Origin: Candidatus Solibacter usitatus
GTDB taxonomy: Bacteria > Acidobacteriota > Terriglobia > Bryobacterales > Bryobacteraceae
Length of the DNA stretch: 39,917 bases
NCBI GenBank assembly: GCA_016213245.1
Contig: JACRBC010000137.1
Location: 1-39,917 of the forward strand
Reading direction: 5' to 3'
Numbering within the stretch: the stretch's first letter is position 1; the number at the start of each line of letters is the position of its first letter. Below, in pieces: positions 35,441-39,917 of this stretch. The notes beneath the pieces were generated by a model that had not been told where the DNA came from, ran no database searches, and saw only the letters and a program-made list of their open reading frames with translations. Made by a program: the position numbers and the translations under genes.

Positions 35441-36473
35441 ACCGGTTATCGATCTTCGCTCCGACACCGTTACCAGACCCACGCCGGAGATGCGCCGCGC
35501 CATGTTCGAGGCCGAAGTCGGCGACGACGTCTACCGGGAGGACCCGACGGTCAACACCCTGGAGGAGCGCACCGCGGCGGTGCTGGGCAAGGAAGCGGCG
35601 CTATTTGTGCCCACCGGCACGATGGGCAACACGATCGCCATCAAGTGCCTGACGCGCCCCGGGCAGGAGGTGATCTGCGAGGCTCGCGGCCACCTGCTGA
35701 ACTACGAGCTCTCGATGACGGCGTGGTTTTCGAACTGCCTCATCCGCTCGATCCAGACAACGGACGGCATCCTCACCTGGCCCATGATCGAGAGGGAAGT
35801 TCGTCCGCTTGGCCCCCACGCCGCCGAGACGGGTTGCATCGAGATCGAAAACACGCACAACATGGCCGGTGGAACGGTCTATGCACAGGAAGTGATCGAC
35901 GAGATCTGCGACCGGGCGCATGAGCGTGGCATCCCCGTCCATATGGACGGCGCGCGCGTTTTCAATGCCGCCGCCGCCGCCGGCCGGCCTGCAAGCCAGA
36001 TTTGCGCCAAGGTGGATACCGTCATGTGCTGCCTTTCCAAGGCGCTGGGCGCGCCGGCCGGTTCCATGCTGGCCGGTCCGAAAAACCTGATTGACCAGGG
36101 GCGCCTGTACCGGAAACGGCTGGGCGGCGGCATGAGGCAGGCCGGCATCCTGGCGGCCGCCGGACTGATCGCGCTGGAGCGAATGCCGCTACGCCTGCAT
36201 GAAGACCATCTGAACGCGCGGCTGCTGGCCTCCGGCCTTGCGGCGATTCCGGGTATCCTTGTCGAGCCAGAGATTCCCGCCACCAACATCGTCATCTTCG
36301 ACGTCTCCGCCACGGGCAAATCCAGCCAGGAGATCTCCGCCGCCCTCAAGGCCCGCGGCGTCCTCATCAACGGCATCAACGCCACCAGCATGCGTGCCGT
36401 CACCCACTACGATGTCGACCGGCGCGGATGCGAAACGGCGTTGGCCGCCCTGGGGGAAGCCGTCGCCGCCTGA
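35433..36473 (+). CDS. ltaE: Low-specificity L-threonine aldolase
   Basis: 346 residues from ATG 35433, with AGGAG 7 nt upstream; it overlaps the HemW stop by 8 bp. PLP-dependent fold: [12 protein letters not shown] at the N-terminus, TGTMGN, the MDGARVFN segment with Asp172, and SKALGAP with the PLP-bearing Lys203. It splits threonine or allo-threonine to glycine and acetaldehyde. Residues and length are complete, so it is likely active. Its link to hemW is transcriptional only. Confidence 0.93.
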   Translation: MPEPVIDLRSDTVTRPTPEMRRAMFEAEVGDDVYREDPTVNTLEERTAAVLGKEAALFVPTGTMGNTIAIKCLTRPGQEVICEARGHLLNYELSMTAWFSNCLIRSIQTTDGILTWPMIEREVRPLGPHAAETGCIEIENTHNMAGGTVYAQEVIDEICDRAHERGIPVHMDGARVFNAAAAAGRPASQICAKVDTVMCCLSKALGAPAGSMLAGPKNLIDQGRLYRKRLGGGMRQAGILAAAGLIALERMPLRLHEDHLNARLLASGLAAIPGILVEPEIPATNIVIFDVSATGKSSQEISAALKARGVLINGINATSMRAVTHYDVDRRGCETALAALGEAVAA

Positions 36474-36528
36474 CGGTGTTACGATGTTGTCTCGGCGCGT
36501 CTGTTTGAGTTGAGGAGGAGTCTTTCGC

Positions 36529-36873
36529 ATGAGCGTCCAGATTCAGACCCGTGAAATCAACGATGTCACGGTGATGGCCTGCTCTGGCACCATCACGCTC
36601 GGCCAGGCGACGAGTCTGTTCCGGAATACGCTGCGGGAGATCCTGCAAAACGGCGCCAAGAAGGTCCTGCTGGACCTGAACGACGTGAGCTATCTGGATT
36701 CCACAGGCATCGGCGAACTCGTGGGCGCGTACACGTCGGCGCACAACGCCCAGGCTCAGATCAAGCTCTCCCGCCTGCCGGAGAAGATCTACAACCTGCT
36801 GCAGATTACCAAGCTGGTGACTGTCTTCGAGATCTTTGACGATGAGGCCGAGGCGATCCGCAGCTTTGAGTGA
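36529..36873 (+). CDS. STAS-domain anti-sigma factor antagonist
   Basis: 114 residues, normal SpoIIAA length. The phosphorylatable Ser58 lies in LDSTGIGEL, and the IDL-like LLDLNDVSY strand precedes it. Such proteins bind anti-sigma kinases when dephosphorylated and release the sigma factor. No kinase, phosphatase or sigma gene lies in the window, so partners are elsewhere. GAGGAGGAG 8 nt before the ATG is a strong ribosome site. The intergenic gap from ltaE (55 bp) suggests its own promoter, but I see no convincing one. Confidence 0.9.
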   Translation: MSVQIQTREINDVTVMACSGTITLGQATSLFRNTLREILQNGAKKVLLDLNDVSYLDSTGIGELVGAYTSAHNAQAQIKLSRLPEKIYNLLQITKLVTVFEIFDDEAEAIRSFE

Positions 36874-36900
36874 GCGCGAAGGCGCCCGCCCCGTTGAAGA

Positions 36901-36935
36901 GGGGTACCCCCTCCCTCACGGTCGGGGCTCTGACG
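36901..36935. repeat. Palindrome plus CCCTCCCTCACGG-type intergenic repeat
   Basis: GGGGTACCCC (36901-36910) is a perfect palindrome. It is followed by CTCCCTCACGGTCGGGGCTCTGACGG, which I recall as a short repeat scattered between genes in Acidobacteriota and some Planctomycetes; this is from memory. It lies between the convergent STAS and DUF1080 genes, where a bidirectional terminator would be expected. Confidence 0.5.
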
Positions 36936-36955
36936 GTTGGGGTGCCGACTGGCCG

Positions 36956-37558
36956 CTATTTCAGTTCCTTGATGCGGATGTTCCGGAAGCGCACTTCCAT
37001 CGGCGGTCCGGCGTGGAGTTGCAGAGCGATGATGCCATTCAGCTTGACCGAGTCTTTCAACTCAGCGGTGACCAGCCCATTCACTGTGATGCGGATCTGT
37101 TCGCCCTTGCAGTAGATCTCCACCGTGTTCCAGTCGTCCCCCTTCACCACCTTCTCCGCCTTCCCCTTCCAGCCGTTCACCATGATGCCGCGAGTGCCCT
37201 TTTCCTCGTATACGCCGCCCCACCAGTTGCCCTGCGCCATATCGGCCTGGTAGCCCTTCACCACCCACTCGGGCAGTTCCTCGCTGCGGAACTGAATGCC
37301 GCTGTTGTGGTTCCGGAGCTTGACGTCGGCGCGGAGGATGAAGTCACCGAACTGCTTCTTCCTATAGATGAGGAACGTGTTTTTGGCGAGCTTCACGCCT
37401 TCGGTTGAGCCGATCAGCTCCTTGTTCTTGACCGACCACAGCCGCGGGTCGCCGTCCCAGCCCTTCAGGCTCTTGCCGTCGAAGATCGGCTTCAAACCGT
37501 CCTTATCCGCGCCCAGCGCGAAACCGCAAACAAGCAACAGGCTGACCAGGATCTTCAC
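36956..37558 (-). CDS. Secreted DUF1080 (3-keto-disaccharide hydrolase) domain protein
   Basis: 200 residues with a signal peptide (about 1-17). The concanavalin-like DUF1080 domain is clear: FDGKSLKGWDG near residue 28, the SGIQFRS core and a GPPMEVRFRNIRIKEL end. Family members act on 3-keto disaccharides or bind sugars, and are expanded in Acidobacteriota and Planctomycetes. An AGGAGG site 8 nt before the ATG and a promoter upstream support this start. The gene is convergent with the STAS gene and divergent from the Asp-box gene. Confidence 0.92.
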   Translation of the reverse strand: MKILVSLLLVCGFALGADKDGLKPIFDGKSLKGWDGDPRLWSVKNKELIGSTEGVKLAKNTFLIYRKKQFGDFILRADVKLRNHNSGIQFRSEELPEWVVKGYQADMAQGNWWGGVYEEKGTRGIMVNGWKGKAEKVVKGDDWNTVEIYCKGEQIRITVNGLVTAELKDSVKLNGIIALQLHAGPPMEVRFRNIRIKELK

Positions 37559-37566
37559 AGTTGGAA

Positions 37567-37572
37567 CCTCCT
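37567..37572 (-). promoter_or_regulatory. Strong RBS of the DUF1080 gene
   Basis: AGGAGG on the minus strand, 8 nt before the ATG at 37558. Confidence 0.8.
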
Positions 37573-37587
37573 ACACTTTCAAGTCAG

Positions 37588-37617
37588 ACTGTATCATTAC
37601 TCCAATTCGGCTGTCAT
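37588..37617 (-). promoter_or_regulatory. Promoter of the DUF1080 gene
   Basis: On the minus strand, -35 ATGACA (37617-37612, five of six consensus bases), an 18-nt spacer, and -10 TACAGT (37593-37588, four of six). The transcript would start about 20 nt before the ribosome site at 37572-37567. Confidence 0.5.
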
Positions 37618-37705
37618 GCTGCATCGCAAGGCAGTGATGCCGGATCATTGCGTGACCGAGGACAGTAGGGCACCCACCTGCGATAGACTGGCCCCCGGTA
37701 CCGTT

Positions 37706-39917
37706 ATGCGCCTTGCCATCGCCTTTTCCTCCCTCCTTTTCTGCCTTGCCGCACAGGAAGCCCCCAAGGCGGAGGCCCCGGAGCAGGAGGCCCGCCGTCC
37801 GGATCCGGTCAAACCCGACCTGAACGACCCCTGGCAGTCCGGGACGTTTTCCTCGTTCCGTCTTCGCGCCATCGGGCCGGCTTTGATGTCCGGCCGTGTG
37901 AACAGCATTGCCGTCCACCCCAATGAACCGGCGACCTGGTATGCGGGAGTAGCCTCGTCGGGCGTCTTCAAGACCACCAATGCCGGCACGACCTGGACGC
38001 CGATTTTCCAGAACGAAGGCACGTATTCGATCGGCGACCTGGTTCTTGATCCGGCCAACCCCAACACCGTTTGGGTGGGCACGGGCGAACACAACAACCA
38101 GCGCTCGGTGGGTTGGGGCGATGGGGTTTACCGCTCCGACGACGGCGGCCGCACGTGGCGCAACATGGGGCTGAAGGACTCCCAGCACATCGGGCGCATC
38201 GCCATCGATCCGCGGGACTCCAATACCGTGTACGTGGCCGCGCAAGGGCCGCTGTGGTCGCCCGGCGGCGATCGAGGTCTCTACAAGACCGCCGATGGCG
38301 GCAAGACCTGGAACAAAGTCCTCCAGATCTCCGACAACACCGGCGTTACCGACGTGGCCATCGATCCAGCCAATCCCGACATCATCCTTGCGGCCGCCCA
38401 CCAGCGCCGCCGCCACGTGTGGACCCTGATCCACGGCGGCCCCGAATCCGGCCTGCACAAGTCCAGCGACGGCGGCAAGACGTGGCGGAAGGTGTCCGGG
38501 GGCCTTCCTATGGGCGACGTGGGCCGCATCGGCCTGGCCTTCAGTCCGGCGAAGAAGGGCCTGGTCTATGCGACTGTCGAGGCCACCGAGCAAGGATCAG
38601 GATTGTACCGCTCGCACGACTCGGGAGAGAGCTGGGAGCGGCGTTCGGGTGAAACCGGCCAGGCGATGTACTACGCGCACGTGATCCCCGACCCCAACGT
38701 GGCCGACCGGCTGTACACGATGACGGTGACGGTGACTGTCTCCAACGACGGCGGGCGGACGTGGTCGCCGGCCGGCGAGCGATCCAAGCACATGGACACA
38801 CACACCTACTGGATCGACCCGAAGAACTCCGACCACATCATCGCCGGCTGTGACGGGGGCATCTACGAATCCTGGGACCGCGGCGCCATCTGGCGGCACA
38901 TGACGAACCTTTCGGTGACGCAGTTCTACAACGTGGACGTGGACAACGCCTCGCCCATCTACAACGTCTACGGGGGGACACAGGACAACTCCACGCTCGG
39001 CGGGCCCTCCCGCACACGCGGCGTGAATGGCGCCACCAACGCCGACTGGTTCATCGTCACCGGCGGCGACGGCTTCGTCTCCCGCATCGATCCCAAGGAT
39101 CCCAACATCGTCTACGGCGAGTCGCAGTACGGCGGCATCGTGCGGCTGAACCGGCGCACGGCCGAGCGGGTTTCGATCAAGCCGGTGGAGGGCAAGGGCG
39201 AGCCGGCGCTGCGCTTCAACTGGGAGTCGCCCTACATCATCAGCCCCTTTTCGAACACCAGGCTGTACTTCGGGACGAACCGCCTGTTCCGCTCCGACGA
39301 TCGCGGCAACTCCTGGACGCCGGTCTCGCCCGACCTCACCCGCCAGGTAAACCGGGACCTGATTCCGGTGATGGGCCGCGTGTGGCCGCCGGAGGCCATC
39401 GCCAAGCACCAGTCCACGACGACATATGGCACGCTGACTGCCGTGAGCGAGTCCCGGAAGAAAGAGGGACTGATCTATGCCGGCACCGACGATGGGTTGA
39501 TCCAGGTGACTGAAAACGGCGGCAAGACATGGACCAAGTACGAGAAGTTCCCCGGCTTTCCTGAAGTCGCCGGCGGGATGACGGGCGTGTACGTGCAGCG
39601 TATCTGTGCGTCCAAACACGACGTGAACACGGTGTACGCGCTGTTCAACAACCACCAGAACGGCGATTTCAAGCCCTATCTGCTCAAGTCCACCGACAAG
39701 GGCGTCAACTGGACCTCCATCTCCTCCAACCTGCCGGGCAACGGGCCGGTGCTCTCTCTCGCCGAGGACCACGTCAGCCCCAACCTGCTCTTCTGCGGCA
39801 CCGAGTTCGGCCTCTTCTTCACCGTGGACGGCGGCCAGAAGTGGATTCGCCTGCGCTCCGGCCTGCCGACGATCGCCGTCCGCGACCTCGCCATCCAGGA
39901 ACGCGAGAACGACCTGG
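37706..39917 (+). CDS. Secreted Asp-box (BNR/sortilin-like) repeat protein, cut by the window edge
   Basis: 737 codons are visible with no stop; the 3' end lies outside. A signal peptide (about 1-16) is followed by a Pro/Glu-rich stretch. At least nine Asp-box repeats of the form S/T-x-D-x-G-x-x-W are seen, for example SDDGGRTW, TADGGKTW, SSDGGKTW, SHDSGESW, SDDRGNSW, TENGGKTW, STDKGVNW and TVDGGQKW. This is the layout of long VPS10/sortilin-like multi-propeller proteins, common in Acidobacteriota. It is probably surface or periplasmic and binds or processes an extracellular ligand; catalytic residues of sialidases are not apparent. The start follows only a weak upstream ribosome site. Confidence 0.9.
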   Translation, partial: MRLAIAFSSLLFCLAAQEAPKAEAPEQEARRPDPVKPDLNDPWQSGTFSSFRLRAIGPALMSGRVNSIAVHPNEPATWYAGVASSGVFKTTNAGTTWTPIFQNEGTYSIGDLVLDPANPNTVWVGTGEHNNQRSVGWGDGVYRSDDGGRTWRNMGLKDSQHIGRIAIDPRDSNTVYVAAQGPLWSPGGDRGLYKTADGGKTWNKVLQISDNTGVTDVAIDPANPDIILAAAHQRRRHVWTLIHGGPESGLHKSSDGGKTWRKVSGGLPMGDVGRIGLAFSPAKKGLVYATVEATEQGSGLYRSHDSGESWERRSGETGQAMYYAHVIPDPNVADRLYTMTVTVTVSNDGGRTWSPAGERSKHMDTHTYWIDPKNSDHIIAGCDGGIYESWDRGAIWRHMTNLSVTQFYNVDVDNASPIYNVYGGTQDNSTLGGPSRTRGVNGATNADWFIVTGGDGFVSRIDPKDPNIVYGESQYGGIVRLNRRTAERVSIKPVEGKGEPALRFNWESPYIISPFSNTRLYFGTNRLFRSDDRGNSWTPVSPDLTRQVNRDLIPVMGRVWPPEAIAKHQSTTTYGTLTAVSESRKKEGLIYAGTDDGLIQVTENGGKTWTKYEKFPGFPEVAGGMTGVYVQRICASKHDVNTVYALFNNHQNGDFKPYLLKSTDKGVNWTSISSNLPGNGPVLSLAEDHVSPNLLFCGTEFGLFFTVDGGQKWIRLRSGLPTIAVRDLAIQERENDL

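Noticed and set aside
37684-37689. TAGACT as the -10 box of the Asp-box gene
   Set aside because: Only four of six bases match, and there is no -35 at the right distance.

Overview
The window is GC-rich and looks like a chromosomal segment from a soil-type Acidobacteriota, most like the Bryobacterales/Solibacter group. This is an inference from gene content: paired carboxypeptidase-regulatory-domain proteins, Tat-exported sugar epimerases and Gfo/Idh/MocA oxidoreductases, a DUF1080 protein, ThuA, a long Asp-box (BNR) protein, a permuted SpoIVB-S55 protein, bacillithiol synthase BshC and a heme-c/TPR propeller protein. There is no phage, plasmid or CRISPR signature. The only mobile element is a group II intron.

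Layout. 1-660 is a gene-free, repeat-bearing spacer. 661-7839 is a tight five-gene minus-strand operon: S55 protease-like protein, beta-propeller/Fn3 protein, lipoprotein and two polytopic membrane proteins, one of them GT-C-like. A tRNA-Cys lies divergent to it at 7906-7980. 8162-11310 (minus) holds two coupled carboxypeptidase-regulatory-like secreted proteins with a promoter that predicts a leaderless mRNA. 11445-18466 (plus) is a catabolic/export cluster: UxuA-like protein, heme-c/PD40/TPR protein and M14 carboxypeptidase (coupled), then Gfo/Idh/MocA and a sugar isomerase (coupled). It converges on ThuA and a TonB-like protein at 18453-20223 (minus).

20358-26318 (plus) is envelope-related: CDP-alcohol phosphatidyltransferase with GtrA, a DoxX fused to an aldo/keto-reductase-like barrel, a URO-D-like protein, and the Kdo genes kdsA and kdsD. 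A secreted dienelactone hydrolase follows at 26402-27292. 27296 to about 30105 is a decaying stretch: a truncated, frameshifted histidine kinase/receiver remnant, a tRNA-Leu on the minus strand, and a group II intron whose maturase carries a frameshift.

30129-31082 is an aldo/keto reductase, convergent with a minus-strand operon of bshC, an HpcH/HpaI aldolase and a SAM methyltransferase (31052-33965). Divergent from bshC are frataxin (cyaY), hemW and a threonine aldolase (34035-36473), giving a compact thiol/iron/heme neighbourhood. A stand-alone STAS protein, a DUF1080 protein and a large Asp-box protein running off the right edge complete the window.

Many adjacent genes share ATGA or GTGA stop/start overlaps, so translational coupling is common here. 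No wholly new defence or mobile system is evident. The most unusual items are the DoxX-barrel fusion, the permuted S55 protein, the heme-c/TPR gene coupled to a UxuA-like gene, and the eroding intron region.
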